From positions 2,211,127 through 2,275,126 of the forward strand of contig JAQFVV010006272.1 of NCBI GenBank assembly GCA_028023455.1: a DNA stretch of 64,000 nucleotides, written 5' to 3'. This stretch comes from Epiperipatus broadwayi (Eukaryota; Onychophora; Udeonychophora; Euonychophora; Peripatidae). A model generated the notes under the pieces. That model was not told the DNA's origin. It saw only the letters and a list, made by a program, of their open reading frames with translations, and did no database searches. Made by a program: the position numbers and the translations under genes. Positions 13,949 through 25,875 of this stretch are shown piece by piece. Numbering within the stretch: the first letter of the stretch is position 1; every line of letters starts with the position of its first letter.

Positions 13949-14089
13949 TAGACTTTATTAGTAACAAAATATTTATAAGAATTAGTCTATATACATTAAA
14001 AGCTTTTTACATTTTTTTTTTTTTTGTAATTTTTTTTTTTTTTACATTGCTAGGAGGTTTTTAGAATACAGTGAATTGGAATGAGATGA

Positions 14090-15660
14090 TTTCTGTTATT
14101 GCATTAATGAAAAGCTAAGGAATATATTGCTTTGCTATATTCTTTTTGTGACATTACTGGGTATATCTTTTTGAGCATTTAGATATATGTTATACCATTC
14201 TTAATTACTGTTTTTAGTACATTGTATTTTTTGTTGTCAAAGATTACAGCACAATGGGCAAGCCATATTGTTCTGAGAGTGTGAATGGTTACAAAGGCAT
14301 TAAATGGTTTTAATTTCTTTATATTGTTTATGAGCATATTTTTAAAATTAATTGTGTCTTTGTGGAATACAAAGCGATGTAAGGGTGAAAAGTATGGACA
14401 TGTCTCAAAGATATGGGATGTATTTTTTGGGAGTGCATTGCATAGTATGGAAGTAGGATTTATATTTAATTTAAAGTGTTTTATGAGAAATAACTTTGTT
14501 GGTATTATATCAAGTAGCAGATTATGCAGGAATTTTAGCCATGAATGAGGTATGTATAAATTTTGAAATTAGTGTTCTGGTAGTAGATAGTGTTGACCAA
14601 TGTTGCCTATCAGGATAAATTTTTTTTTTTTTAGATTTTTGTATGATAAACCGATTAAAGTATTAATGTTATAATTGCTCCGTAAATCAGCATGCTCAAT
14701 GTCATGATCAGTGAAAAAGTGGTGATTCACATATGGAGTAATGGCAATCAGTAGTAGAGGTGGAGGAGTTATCTTTATGAAGAGGAAATTTTAGGTAAAG
14801 CATAGACATTTAACTGTTTCATTATGATTCTAGCAAACATTTTTTGATCAATGTCTTCTAATGTAATGAGACATAAATCATTTACTGTTGGATGTGGATT
14901 TTTAGAGTTTTTTTCTTATACAGAATATTATATTTGTTGATAAGTGAGGGATATGATATTCCTTCTAACAAAGTTGATTATAGTATTTTTGTAGGAATGG
15001 AGATATAATGTAGTCCATTTGCTTATATATGTTAGCTGGAATGAGATCATTTGCTAGAAAGCTAGGTTGTTTTAAATACACTATTTCATCAAGACCTTGT
15101 TGTTTGATATGTAGTAATTTTGTGTGAAGTTTGTTTCATGTGTTGATAGCTGTGAAGTACTCTGATATTATTAAGGGTAACTTTCAAGTGGTGCAGAAGT
15201 TCCTCATCAACATTAGTACCAGAGAGAAGTGAATTATCTTGTGAAAGATAGGAATGCCACAAGCATATGGGATTTGTAATTTTGCATAATTTATTGTGGT
15301 TTTCATTAGTGCAGATAGATTTGGTATAATTTTTCTCAGCCTAAAATCCATGTTATTCTATTTATATAGCTGAGTTAAGTGTTTGTTTTTACATTGGAGC
15401 TTATGGATAAAATTTTTTGCTTCATCAAACCTTGTTATAGCTTTAAGGGTTGAGTTTATGTCTTCGATACATCGCGTTATAAGGTTGTTTGAGTTATAAT
15501 GTGATAGACGATCTGAACAGCATATGTTTAGTATTTTTTTTAATTGAGACCATTTTTCAATTTGAGAACGTTTTTTAGCTGATGTAGATGGTTGCTTACT
15601 ATTAATATATTACAGAAATCATCTAGGGTAAATTTGAATTGGCTAGGAAATTGTTCTCTT
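14090..15660 (-). pseudogene. Decayed L1/Tx1-like LINE (reverse transcriptase to C-terminal domain)
   Basis: Minus-strand conceptual translation in broken frames gives, from right to left: a helical stretch with RFDEAKNFIHKLQCKNKHL (about 15400), a segment resembling the finger of a LINE reverse transcriptase with LITLEDIDQKMFARIIMKQL (about 14820-14880), and a C-terminal part. In that part HIFETCPYFSPLHRF (about 14370-14420) is followed by FVTIHTLRTIWLAHCAVIFDN (about 14230-14300). The last pattern (H-x-F-x-x-C-P, then R-T-I-W) is typical of the C-terminal domain of Tx1/L1-type elements. Stops and frameshifts are frequent; no catalytic FADD box was identified. It lies in the presumed intron of the receptor gene, opposite in strand. 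Confidence 0.55.
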
Positions 15661-16460
15661 TATAATTTTCATATATATGTATAAACCCAATCAATTGTTA
15701 CTCCATATATAATTACTTTTTTTCAATAGTATCAACAAAAATTTATTATGGAAATACAATCTGAACTTAATGATTAGTATCTTAAGTTAAATATAATTGG
15801 AAATTGTAAATAAAAAAATCATCATCGTCATTAATTTGACTCAACAATCATAAAAATTGTATTAGGATATGCTAATTTTATTTACTTATAGCCATACAAT
15901 CTTTAATGATACATCTATTTCTGCTTCTTTCCCCATAACTGAGATTAAATTTAATACTCTAAATAATAAATATACTGTGATGGTAATTATTTATTAATCA
16001 GAAAAAAAGACCAGGAAATAAATAAAAATGATGTAAATCTTTATATCACTGATGCTCAAAACGTAAGTAAATAAAAAGGTGTATGAAAGCAATAAAATGA
16101 TCTATGTAGATATCGAAAATGGCAGTAAAATGATTATTATTTAATTTTCAATTACTAATTATTTTTAAAATTAACATAGATATTAACACTGTATCAGATA
16201 TATATTATTGAGAATAATCAGAATTATTGTAAAAGTTTCAATATTTTAGTAATTTTAAAAATTATTCAAAAAGTTTAATTAAATTACAAACAATATTAAT
16301 AATGCTATATATATATATATATAGTCAATAAAACATCAAAAACTCTACTTTTTATGGCCATAGTTTTTTTTTTTTTTTGCAAAAAGTTATATTAGATTGT
16401 AAAAATTGTTATAAGCAATAGTTTGGCCACAAATAACCATCTTCTGTGGCCATTCTAAGT
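15661..16460. other. A+T-rich stretch without a recognisable gene
   Basis: No exon, RNA gene or repeat boundary was supported; a short (TA)n run lies near 16305-16322. Confidence 0.4.
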
Positions 16461-16566
16461 ATTAAAACAGACAAAACTCTCTATATGTATAGACACTCAG
16501 TGCAATCCTGAGTAATCAATGGATGCCAGAAGGCTTGTGCATAAAATCCCCAACTAGCACCTACTC

Positions 16567-16625
16567 ATCCAATATCTTCAGACAAGTTTCTGGCTTGTGG
16601 CCTTTGTCAATAAGCAGTCTTGGAT
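16567..16625 (-). ncRNA. Hammerhead ribozyme fold, family 2, left arm (core degenerate)
   Basis: On the minus strand ATCCAA (16620-16625 complement) pairs with TTGGAT (16567-16572 complement) as the distal part of stem I, with TTA/TGA as a short proximal part. Stem II is GGC-CACAA-GCC. GAAAC-TT-GTC supplies the conserved GAAA, a minimal helix III and the cleavage triplet GUC. The CTGATGA box is mutated to TTGACAA, so this copy should be inactive. The right-arm copy keeps that box, which supports reading this as a decayed type I hammerhead. Confidence 0.55.
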
Positions 16626-17194
16626 TTGAGAATACTGCACTTAGATCTTAGGATCTAATGCAATCCTTCAGCAGCCACCTTTTATCTCTACTTAACTACA
16701 AAAACATGAGTCTTAAATTGAAAACACCACAATATTTTTAATCCAAGTTCTTATATAGTCATATAGGTCTGAACTCAATTCAGTATCTATATATTTTGGT
16801 GTTTTTGGTTCTTTAATATCCATAGCCACCATTATCCTATTAGGCAGGATTGGTTTTAAACCAATAAACATCACATGATCACCATTTCTTATGCTTGCTT
16901 ATAACTGTTATTAAAACAGGCAAAACTCTCTATATGTATTGCCACTCAGTGCAAGTCAGAGTAATTAATGCTTAATAGGATAATAGTGGTTATGGTTATT
17001 AAAGAAACAAAGACACCAAAATGTATAGGTACTGAACTGAATTCAGACCTATATAACTATATAAGCTAATGAGCTTGGATTGAAAATATTTGGTGTTTTC
17101 AATTTAAGACTCATGGTTTTACAGTTAAGTAGAGATAAAAGGTGGCTGCTGGAGGGTTGCATTAGATCCTAAGATCTAGGTGCAGTGATCTCAG

Positions 17195-17253
17195 ATCCAA
17201 GACTACTAACTGATGAAGGCCACAAGCCAAAACCTAATCTGGGGATATTGGAT
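17195..17253 (+). ncRNA. Hammerhead ribozyme fold, family 2, right arm (GAAA box altered)
   Basis: ATCCAA (17195-17200) pairs with TTGGAT (17248-17253) as distal stem I. CTGATGA is intact at 17210-17216. Stem II is GGC-CACAA-GCC (17218-17228). The conserved GAAA reads AAAA, and the helix III/cleavage region reads CCTAATC. Each arm of the inverted repeat therefore carries a different lesion, and the two together imply an ancestral complete ribozyme. Self-cleavage of this copy is unlikely. Confidence 0.55.
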
Positions 17254-17406
17254 GAGTAAGGCACTAGATGGGGATTTTAGCACAAGCCTTCTGGCACCCA
17301 TTGATTACTGTGGCTTGCACTGAGTGGCAATACATATAGAGAGTTCACCTTTTTTAAAAACAGTTATAAGCAAGCATAAGAAATGGTAGTCATGTGATGT
17401 TTATTG

Positions 17407-17859
17407 GTTACTCTAAGTATGTGTGATAATTACTCTATATCTAGTTTTTAAATAAAAATAATTACCTATTTATAAAATTATTTATAATAATTATTAATAC
17501 AAGAATCATAAAGCTTATTAAAATAAACTTAAAATAATATTATTTCATTACCTATAACAAAAGAAACAACAATCTTAACATGTTCCAATAAAAACTTAAT
17601 CAAAGACTTACAGATAAAAACTGACTTTCATATTCAGAGTTCAGGTGATTTGTAACAGCTCTATAAACCATATTATGTTTTAGATATTCAATATCATTTT
17701 GTTGTATGCAAATAAAATTTTTTATTGTTACACAAAAACTCAACTCAGAAAATTCAAACAACCAAAATAGTGTGATACAAATAGAAAAAAATTATTATGA
17801 TACTGCTGCTAATTTTATTATGAAATCATAAGTTTTTAATTTGAGGCTTTGCTAAAAGT

Positions 17860-17890
<31 letters not shown>

Positions 17891-17915
17891 TTACTATTGT
17901 ACTGGTTGAAAGACC
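17407..17915. other. A+T-rich stretch, probably intron
   Basis: No motif is seen apart from a TA/CA dinucleotide run at 17864-17891, just before the possible terminal exon. Confidence 0.4.
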
Positions 17916-18094
17916 CACCCACAATAACAAGACCGAAAACGCAAAGTCAGATTCAAACTCAGGTGAACCAAACTGAATTCAAACCCAACTCACAAGCTCA
18001 GATCAAATCAATGGATGACATAAGTCGACAGTACATGACTATGCACCAAGAAACTAGCTCAATGGATGATGATGATTTGAGACCCCTGATCTGA
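17916..18094 (+). CDS. Possible terminal exon of an unrecognised gene
   Basis: A G+C-richer open stretch follows a possible acceptor (GGTTGAAAG at 17907-17915) and ends at a TGA at 18092-18094. The poly-A signal AATAAA lies 13 bases later (18107-18112). The frame reads as a hydrophilic, Gln/Thr/Ser-rich tail with QTQVNQTEFKPNSQAQIKS and a closing MDDDDLRPLI. No domain is recognised. The exact start is uncertain because the acceptor's pyrimidine tract is poor. It lies 4 kb downstream of the receptor exon on the same strand, but nothing ties it to that gene: the M4 segment expected before a receptor C-terminus was not found. It could be a chance open frame. Confidence 0.4.
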
Positions 18095-18106
18095 CTAACA
18101 AAGTAT

Positions 18107-18112
18107 AATAAA
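18107..18112 (+). terminator. Poly-A signal AATAAA after the possible terminal exon
   Basis: Canonical hexamer 13 bases after the stop codon at 18094. In A+T-rich DNA such hexamers are common, so this is only supporting evidence. Confidence 0.35.
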
Positions 18113-18729
18113 ATAACTAAGGATATTTATAAGTCAACTCATATATGTATGTTCGAGTTGCCAATACAGACAGCGAGCATTAATATTAAAATAATTTTTG
18201 AATAAGAAAAAAAGTTAAAAACCAAATATGTTAATAAAATGTTTAATAATGATAAATATTTTGTTCACCTTTTATTATTAAGATTATATAGATTACCTCT
18301 AGTCTTTAAAAAGGAATTTATAATTTACAATAAGAATGGCAGTCCTTATTATATGCCAATGACTATTATGCAATATTCTAGGAGGATTATATATGTCTAT
18401 GCCCTGACAAGAAAATAAAGGTAGATAAAGATATTTGGCTGTGACAGAAATTATTATTCTAATTCTAAAAGAAAGAATGTGAGATTAATTTCCACATTCA
18501 TAAATTAATTCATGAAGAGTAAGATAAGTATTTAGGGCATAACTTTACTGTTTGACAAGGAGTTTATTTTATAAGAAATGAATATGAAGTTGTTTGACTT
18601 TAATAAAATCAGTTCATCACAATTTACAAGCATGAGAGCGGGACTTTATTTGAACTGAGAAATAACGGTGCTGTATGACTTATGAGCTATAAATATGAAG
18701 TATAATGGCTTGTCAGTGATTTAAGTAGG
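18113..18729. other. A+T-rich stretch without a recognisable gene
   Basis: No coding, RNA or repeat signal was supported. Confidence 0.4.
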
Positions 18730-18890
18730 AGGGCAGCTTGTGTTTTACAAGTCTTTCTGCCCTATCAAGGAGATGTGGAACACAGGGAAAGCCAGGCCAG
18801 GTCATAGCCTCGACCCTTTGGTGTTCCAAATATAAAAAGGAGGAAGTGAGGAAGCACTTTCTTCCTATGGAATTAAAGTAATAATAATAA
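18730..18890 (+). repeat. Cluster of three hairpins ending in a (TAA)n tract
   Basis: Three strong stem-loops follow one another. The first is AGGGCAG-CTTG with CAAG and CTGCCCT (18730-18763). The second is GGAACAC-AGGG with CCCT and GTGTTCC, containing an inner AGGC/GCCT stem (18777-18827). The third is AGGAAG with CTTCCT (18841-18866). A TAATAATAATAA tract follows (18879-18890). The patch is clearly more G+C-rich than its flanks. Hairpins followed by a simple-sequence tail resemble the 3' untranslated end of a non-LTR retroelement, or a structured non-coding RNA. The family is not recognised. Confidence 0.45.
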
Positions 18891-21800
18891 TATCACTGAG
18901 GACAAGCTCACAAGGTAGGAGATGGCTCATGCCAGCAACATTAAAAAAATGATGACTTGGTAATCATAGTGGTTAAATAATAAAACCCATTTTATATAAG
19001 GAATGCTCTACATGATGACCTGATCAAGTTAAATTAAAGTCAAATGAGCTTTAATACAGAAATACTTAACGTAATTATAAAATTATATTAATTATACCCT
19101 AAATATCATGCCCTCCCTGAATATTAATAGAAAGTATAAAATTTGAATTAGAATATATTCATTTATTTTTTTTTATTGACCTTTTGTGAAACATTATAAG
19201 ATTATAAATACGAATAGATAAACATTTGTAAACTAGATAAAAGAGCCGGGGACATAGGTTAGAAACCGGGCTAATAATTTATTATTAGCCATTAATGAAA
19301 ATAGCAACATTTAATAAATCCTTCAACTCGATAATTAATAGAACTGTATTAAATTAGTTCTAGTGGGAAAGAATTACTATAACTTAATATTAGATTATTT
19401 TTATGAGGGAATTTTAACGAAAGAGATTATTATCGAGTTGAAGTTTTATTGGCATATAATAAAAAATAAATAACATTATTAATTACTCAATAAATATATA
19501 AAGGAAAGTTAACAGAGATTAAATTTAAAGACTAGAGATATATAGAGAATTACTACATAATTTAAGATAACATTAATAAAAAGAAAATTTTACAGTAGAT
19601 AATTTAAAAGGTGGTGTAAAATAAAGTTTGGAAACTGGCCAGAAAGTTGCGGTTGTTTCAAGAAAGATATTACCATTCCTTCATGGTTGGTTCCTTAGTT
19701 TACATGGCAGAGTCTGATTTGGGTGAAATGTAGGCACACATTTTGTGAATTAGTTGAATAGCATTTTGATTGATTCTTTCAAGTTTTGACAGTACGATTG
19801 GTGCAGAAAGGTTTAAATTTAGCAGCTTCTTTGAAGATCTTCTGGGGACTTCAGGCCCAGCGGTCAAATTCCTGAAGTTTAACCCCTCACCATGATGGAG
19901 ACACTATTGAAATTCATAATTTAACATGCACGTAGATTTTAGTAGCACTTCTTTTAAAACAAATATGGCTTCCTTTTCCTCAAACTTTTTCGGGCTATTT
20001 ATACTGTCCTCTGGTTTCCTGCTTATTCCGAATCTAGATGCCTTCAGGCTAGAGCTTCTTGCATTATCAAAGTTACAAATTTTTACTAACTGATTTTAGA
20101 TACCTTTCTTCGATAAGGCTTTCAAACTCATTAACTTTGAATTCATTTTCTAATTAGAAAATGAATTTGTAAATCTGAAAAACGATTTTAATTAGGAACC
20201 GTCCTTACATTTTAAATTATTATCTTTTTGCTAATCAATAAAATTTTCCCCATTGTCTTTGGAAAAGGATGATCTGAAAGCTTATCGAAAGAATGTAGCT
20301 TTTAATCATTAAAATTTGAACAAACTGTTTAAAAGTAAAATAAAACATTGCGGACGGAATGAAATGTTATAATGAATATATATATTTAATTATTTATAAA
20401 TACATACACACAATCCATGCAGTTATGATAAATATAAATTCATGAATAATTTTATTATGAATTTATTAATGACATTGATTAATTTAAATATTAAATTAAT
20501 TAGTTTTAACACACATTTATATGATACTGTTTTTAATGAAACTAGCATGTATTGAATGTATAAAGCCCCATTGCAATTGGAAATTCATGGTTAGTACTAG
20601 GATTTGAAGTGGGCTACATGTGAGATATTATGAAGCTAGGATTGAACTTAGATCTGACTACTTCACTATTCAGTATGTGAATCTACATAGCAATTGATAG
20701 TTTAGAAGATATTTAAACAAATCAATCTGATTTTGAAATATTTTTCCAAGAGGGATATGGATGTTTAATTTATTGATATACTATTTAGATGACACCGTAA
20801 AATTATCTTGAGACCATATATTTTTTTAAAAAAATGCCTTTCAGAGAGGATCTGTTGAGTTTTCATGTACTAAGTTAATTTAATTTTCCTTAAGAAGAAT
20901 AGATTTTCGAAAGTCCCAATTTATTCTACAGAAAATATTGATTTTTATTAGAAAGTGTTGTAAGTTTAAAAACTTTAACTTTCATTAAAAATATTATAAT
21001 CAATAAATGACAGTTACCTATAAGATATCATTGTCATTTCATATCAACTTTTAGATAAACTTATTAGAACAAAATTACAAGCGTGTTGATGTGCTGGAAA
21101 GAGAAGCTATAATAAATACTTATATAAATCGATAAAATAATTGACAGCTGAATGCTTTCGAGGCGTTTTGCCTCATATTCATAAACTTATTAGCTTTTTT
21201 CCTAGTAGAAGAAAAGGCAGCACAATCTGTCAAATTGAAAATATTTGGTAAACATTCTAGTATCTCTATTAATCTCTATATGATGAGTTTTTCATTTGTA
21301 TAATAAAAAGGCTGGATCTCCAGAGCAAATTTATACAATTTGCTTTTGGAAGCAGTCTTTTTCAAAGCCAGGAGGTGTGTTTAGAATTTGTAGATAGTGT
21401 AATATTTTATCATGTTATACATTTGGTTACCTATAATTGTTTTTATGGTTTTTTATGACAAATTCGTATAGTTTTTGAAAAAATATTTTATTGATATAAA
21501 TGATCATACTAAAAAAGTAATGTAACAGCACTAATGATATTAAAAGAAATATATATATTGCAAAATATATAAAGATAAGCCTGTTTAGAAAAATAAAATA
21601 TCCATTCTTCTCATTCTGTTCCTTAATTAAGCAAATGATTAATAAATGTAGAACTATGTACTCTGTAAAATTTGATATTCAATAATCATTTTTTTTCATA
21701 AAGAATTGATATTTATATAAGACTTCTGATCCAGACTTGTCTCAAACTACTAAAAGCTTTTTTTACACTAATGAAATGGACAATTTGACTATTTATTTTG

Positions 21801-22475
21801 TTTCTTGCAAATTTTCTGTTTTTGGAAAAATAATTTTTTATATGTTCTCACATAGTGTATTGATATGTAAAAAACAAAAATTTCATATTATTCTCAAATT
21901 TATATGTTTTGAAGCAGTCGATGTATAGTCACATCAAGCTTCATGCTTCACCAGTCATGGTAACTTCCTGTGGTGCCCACAATTCAGACCTCGCTGTAGA
22001 TATATGCCATTCTCCCACACACTGTATGTATAATGATCCAAGAAAGTCACGAAATTAAAAATATTTAGTAAAATAAAACAGTGGTGTGCATGGTATGGAT
22101 GTATAAGCAATAATCTTAGCAATATTATTGCTGAAAATTAGACATTTTTTGTATAATTTTAACTATATATTTATATGTATTTTAATTAAAATGTTGGAAT
22201 TTAAAAACAACAAAAAAGGGCTTAAAATACTTTTGAAATTGTTAATAGGGGTAAATAGTCTTTATCTGTATTCATATTATTTTCACTAAGTAAAATTATA
22301 AATTTTAATTAAAACTATAAGGAATCTTTTGTTAGTTCATTTGCAAATCTATACAAAATCTAAAATATCATATAAGGTATTTCGAGCCTTATCTTTAAAA
22401 TTTTTCTTTACTAATTAAACTTAAGAGATTACAGGGATAGCTGTGGGCAAGTGAAACTGCATTCTTGGAGGGAAT
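18891..22475. other. Mostly A+T-rich, no recognisable gene; small inverted repeat and a TATA-like patch inside
   Basis: Within this stretch 19321-19444 is bounded by the inverted repeat CTTCAACTCGATAAT / TTATCGAGTTGAAG, a possible small fold-back element. The patch 19620-20080 is G+C-richer and has a minus-strand TATAAATAG (complement of 19994-20002), so it may be a promoter or an old LTR, but no matching ends or target duplication were found. A GAGGC-GTTTT-GCCTC hairpin lies near 21158-21172. Nothing else was supported. Confidence 0.4.
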
Positions 22476-22893
22476 ATAAAGGTATAAAATGGCCTTCAGA
22501 ACAAAAGATTATGATTTTTATTTTTCTTGAGTTCTTTATTCAGTATTTAAACTTCAGTAGTCAGTATTATTATCAGTAATTTTCCAGAATAATTCAACTT
22601 TAAGAAGTTAACACAAGTTCGGCATTATGAACTTTGAGTAGAGGAAAGCCCACACCTTTTCCTTCTGTACTTAACAGAGACTGACTGCCTTCTACCATTG
22701 CAATGCTTTGTTTATCAGACCAAGCTACTAGATGACTACCTGAGTGCTGATCTGACTGCTGACTGCTATACTATGCCTGCCTACTATGCTGTGTTTTCTG
22801 GAGGTAACCTCATTCGACATAGAACTGCCTTAATAAGTACAATCCCTTTTGTAATTTCTAATAAGATGTAGTAAACCTTTGTACTTTGATTCA
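22476..22893. other. Intermediate-composition stretch flanking the RTE element
   Basis: TATA-like motifs (TATAAAGGTATAAAATGG near 22477) and several CTGACTGC-type short repeats (22680-22780) are visible. No coding frame or LTR termini could be supported. Confidence 0.3.
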
Positions 22894-22910
22894 TATCATC
22901 ATCATCATCA

Positions 22911-23144
22911 TCAACCATTATCAATCCACTGCAGGATGAAGGTCTCTCCAAGTTTAATCCATCTTCTCCGATCTTTAGCTTCTCTTTTCCACAACACCCC
23001 TGCACATTTTCTTATTTCATCCATCCATCTCACATGTGGTCTCTTTCTGGGTCTTTTACAATCTCTTGGAATCCAGTTTAAAATTTCAATTGTCCATCTA
23101 TTATCATTTCTTCTAGCAATATGTCCAGCCCAACTCCATTTCAA
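22911..23144 (-). pseudogene. C-terminal region of RTE copy 1
   Basis: A 77-residue piece with KWSWAGHIARRNDNRWTIEI followed by LNWIPRDCKRPRKRPHVRW, the conserved C-terminal block seen after the polymerase in RTE-type and related LINEs. It ends in the GATGAT-rich 3' tail. Upstream sequence (23150-23440) continues the same homology in broken frames. Confidence 0.75.
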
Positions 23145-23442
23145 TCTTTTAATTTTTTCAATAAGGTCAGTAACACCTGTTTGTTGTCTTACCCATACAT
23201 TGCGTTTTCAATCTCTTCTTGTTACTCCCAACATACATATCTCCATACTCCTTTGAGTGGTCTGAAGTCTCTGTATTGCTCTTCTATTAAGTGTCCAAGT
23301 CTCAGATCCATAAGTAAGAACTGGTAAAACACATTTGTTAAAAACCATTCTTTTCAAACACATAGGCATATTTCCTTTTAGTATCAAGTTATTTCTACCA
23401 AAAGCACTCCAACCAGTTTAATTCTATGATTAATTTCCTCCA

Positions 23443-25116
23443 TTATGTTTCCATCTGTATTAATAATCTGACCAAGGTATTTGTAACTGTTAACCTGTTA
23501 ACTTCTTCTAATTCTTCATAATCAATCTTTATTTTCATACTTTGAGCAAATCGATTAAACATTACTTTAGTCTTTTTAACATTTATCTTTAGTCCTACTT
23601 TCCTACTTTCATCTGCTAACTCCTGCAACATTTCTTGCAGCTCTGAAGCATTATTTGCAAAAACAACTACATCATCTGCAAAATCTAAATGACTTAAATA
23701 CTCTCCATTTACTTTCATTCCTTTAGTTTCTCATTTTAATCCAAAAAATACTTCTTGCAGCACTGCTGTAAAAAGTTTTGGAGATATGGAGTCACCTTGT
23801 CTTACACCTTTCTCAATGTTGATTTTTTCAGTATCATTATGTAATCTAATTGTTGCTGTTGCATTTTTATAAATATTCTTTAAAATATGACAATATCCTG
23901 GATCTATACCTTGATGATCCAATGCTTTAATCACTGAAGAAATGTGTATAGAATCGAATGCCTTTTCATAATCTACAAATCCAAAACATAATGACAACTC
24001 ATATTTATTTGTCCTTTTTATGACTTCTCTCAATACCTGGATATGATCTATTGTACTAAAACCACTTTTAAATCCAGCTTGTTCTCTTGGTTGGTGGAAA
24101 TCCAAAGTTCTCTGTAGACGAGTTGTAATTATCTTGGTAAAAATTTTATATAAAACTGATAAAAGACTGATAGGTCTGTAATTTCTAATATCTTCTTTAT
24201 CATCTTTTTTAAATATTAATATTATTACTGCATTCTTTCAATCTTCCAGTACATCTTTATCATTTAGACATTTGGTATATAACTTTGCTAAAATTGTTTC
24301 TACTTCTTCACCTGCTTCTTTTAATGTATCAATTATAATTCCATCATTTCCTGGAGCCTTTCCTTTCTTCATACATTTAATTGCATGTCTCACTTCTTCA
24401 TTTAAAATTCTGGGCAATTCGGAAGATGTAATAGATATAAGAGGTACTTGTTCTTTATTACTATATAATTCTTGATAAAAATCTTCTACCAATTTCATGA
24501 TGTCATCTCTCTTTTTAGTAATAATTCCATCTTTTTTTCTTATTGCAGATATAAATTTCCTACCAATACCAAAATGTTGTTTTACATTCTTGAGACTTTT
24601 ATTTTCTTCTACAGCTTTCCTTGCTATTTCACAGTTATACTTTCTTATATCATTTTTAACTCTTTTCCGTACCATTTTACAAAATTCGAGATATTCAATT
24701 CTTTTTAAATCATCATTTTTGTATATCTTCATATTCCTTCTTTTCTTCATAAATTCTCTAGTCTCAGTAGAAATTTTATTAGTCAATTGCTGCTTTTTCC
24801 TACCAGCTGTCTTTGTTGCAGTTTTTAAAAATGTATCAGTTATTTTCATATTAATTTCATTCAAATCTGAATCATGTTCAAAATCTCCTAACACTTGAAA
24901 CCTATTTGTAAGTTCTAATTTAAATTCATTAGAATGTTTCTGAAGATTAGGAATATCAACTGTAAATATTGTTTTTCTTAATAATTTTTGTCTCTCTAGT
25001 TTTACATTAACACGTAACTTACACCTTACTAATCGATGATCATTTCCTGTGTTAAATTTATTAAGAACATTACAATCTTGACATATGTATTTCCTGTTAG
25101 TCAAAATATAATCCAA
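23443..25116 (-). pseudogene. Endonuclease C-terminus and reverse transcriptase of RTE copy 1
   Basis: Three successive open pieces (25116-24238, 24105-23731, 23718-23443) make up one ancestral frame interrupted by frameshifts or stops. The first begins MDYILTNRKYICQDC and has NTGNDHRLVRCKL, the terminal D-H motif of the endonuclease. A Lys-rich linker with MKKGKAPGNDGIIIDTL follows. The second carries QAGFKSGFSTIDHIQVLREV, motif A FVDYEKAFDSI and motif B KGVRQGDSISPKLF. The third has HLDFADDVVVFA, the FADD catalytic box. All polymerase motifs are recognisable, but the breaks prevent a single protein. Confidence 0.85.
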
Positions 25117-25149
25117 TTCTGCTGTACCTTCATTTGGATGCTTCCATGT

Positions 25150-25875
25150 CTATTTCCTTTTAACATTTTTCTCAAAAAATGAATTCATAATATAAAGTTT
25201 TTCTTTTTCTGCAAACTCCACAAGTCTATGTCCTCTCTCATTTCTATTACCATAACCAAAATTACCTACAGCACTTTCATCTTTCATTTGTCTACCAATT
25301 CTAGCATTAAAGCCTCCCATAACAATTTTAAAATGTTGTTTACTCTGATCAAAAGCCTTTTGTACATCCATATAAACATCTTCTACTACTTCATCATTAT
25401 GAGAACTTGTTCGGGCATAAACCTGAATTATCTGCATTTGGTATCTGCTATTAAGTTGTATAACTAATCTTGCAACTCTGTCCGATACACCATCAATCTC
25501 CACAATATTGTTCTTCCACTTTTTATTTATAATGAATCCTACTCCACTTGTATTTCCAATATGTGTGCCTTTATAATAGAGTATATTTCCACTTTTTAAA
25601 TCAATTGTTTCTTCACCTTTTCTTCTAACTTCACAAAGTCCAATAATGTCCCATTTAATATAAGACAATTCTTCTTCTAATTCTTGCAATCTTCCTTCAC
25701 TTGAAAGTGATCTGCAGTTGTAAGTACCTAAATAAAAAGTCGTCATCAAATGGCAGCCTGGGTCCACAATCAGAGGATTCTTAGCACCCTCTGCCTTCGG
25801 CCACCAACCGCTGCCTTGCTTGGTGACTTTACAGCCTCCTGGGAATAAGGGCCATGCTTTATTTTTGTCTGTCAT
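25150..25875 (-). pseudogene. Endonuclease domain of RTE copy 1
   Basis: A 241-residue open frame with the exonuclease-endonuclease-phosphatase fold used by LINEs to nick target DNA. Visible motifs: LGTYNCRSLSSEGRL (about residues 50-64, N-terminal Asn motif), IIGLCEVRRKGEE (about 76-88, metal-binding Glu), and IVMGGFNARIG (about 184-194). In copy 2 the last motif reads GDFNARIG, so the catalytic-type Asp is replaced by Gly here, which should abolish nicking. The frame stops at K-R-K where copy 2 continues into W-T-W-K. The start Met at 25875 lies in a shared upstream sequence and is a reasonable but unproven start. Confidence 0.8.

Larger units (their letters stand above)
16461..17406. mobile_element. 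Hammerhead-bearing repeat family 2: ~449-bp unit in tandem plus inverted copy
   Basis: A unit beginning ATTAAAACAGACAAAACTC at 16461 restarts at 16910 (period about 449 bp). After about 60 bases it meets an inverted copy that runs to 17406. The two full arms match over about 430 bp with moderate divergence. Shared landmarks are CACTCAGTGCAA, GGCTTGTG and GGTGGCTGCTG or their complements. Each arm holds one hammerhead-type fold (16567-16625 on minus, 17195-17253 on plus). There is no protein coding. A fragment of the same family occurs at 33183-33320. The tandem-then-inverted layout matches the array at 34197-36606 although the sequences are unrelated by eye. Confidence 0.7.

Noticed and set aside
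14285-14548. Plus-strand 87-residue coding frame
   Set aside because: It is antisense to the decayed L1/Tx1-like C-terminal domain and has no domain of its own.
19614-20083. Solo LTR with TGTAA...TTACA ends and a minus-strand TATAAATAG
   Set aside because: The flanks show no target duplication, no partner copy was seen, and short TG/CA ends are easily found by chance.
21130-21200. Hammerhead-like element around GAGGC-GTTTT-GCCTC followed (minus) by GAAAGC
   Set aside because: No CTGANGA box and no pairable stem I were found.
22879-24898. Plus-strand open frames across RTE copy 1
   Set aside because: Antisense shadows of the LINE; the minus strand carries the recognisable endonuclease and polymerase motifs. 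The same applies to 42443-45012.
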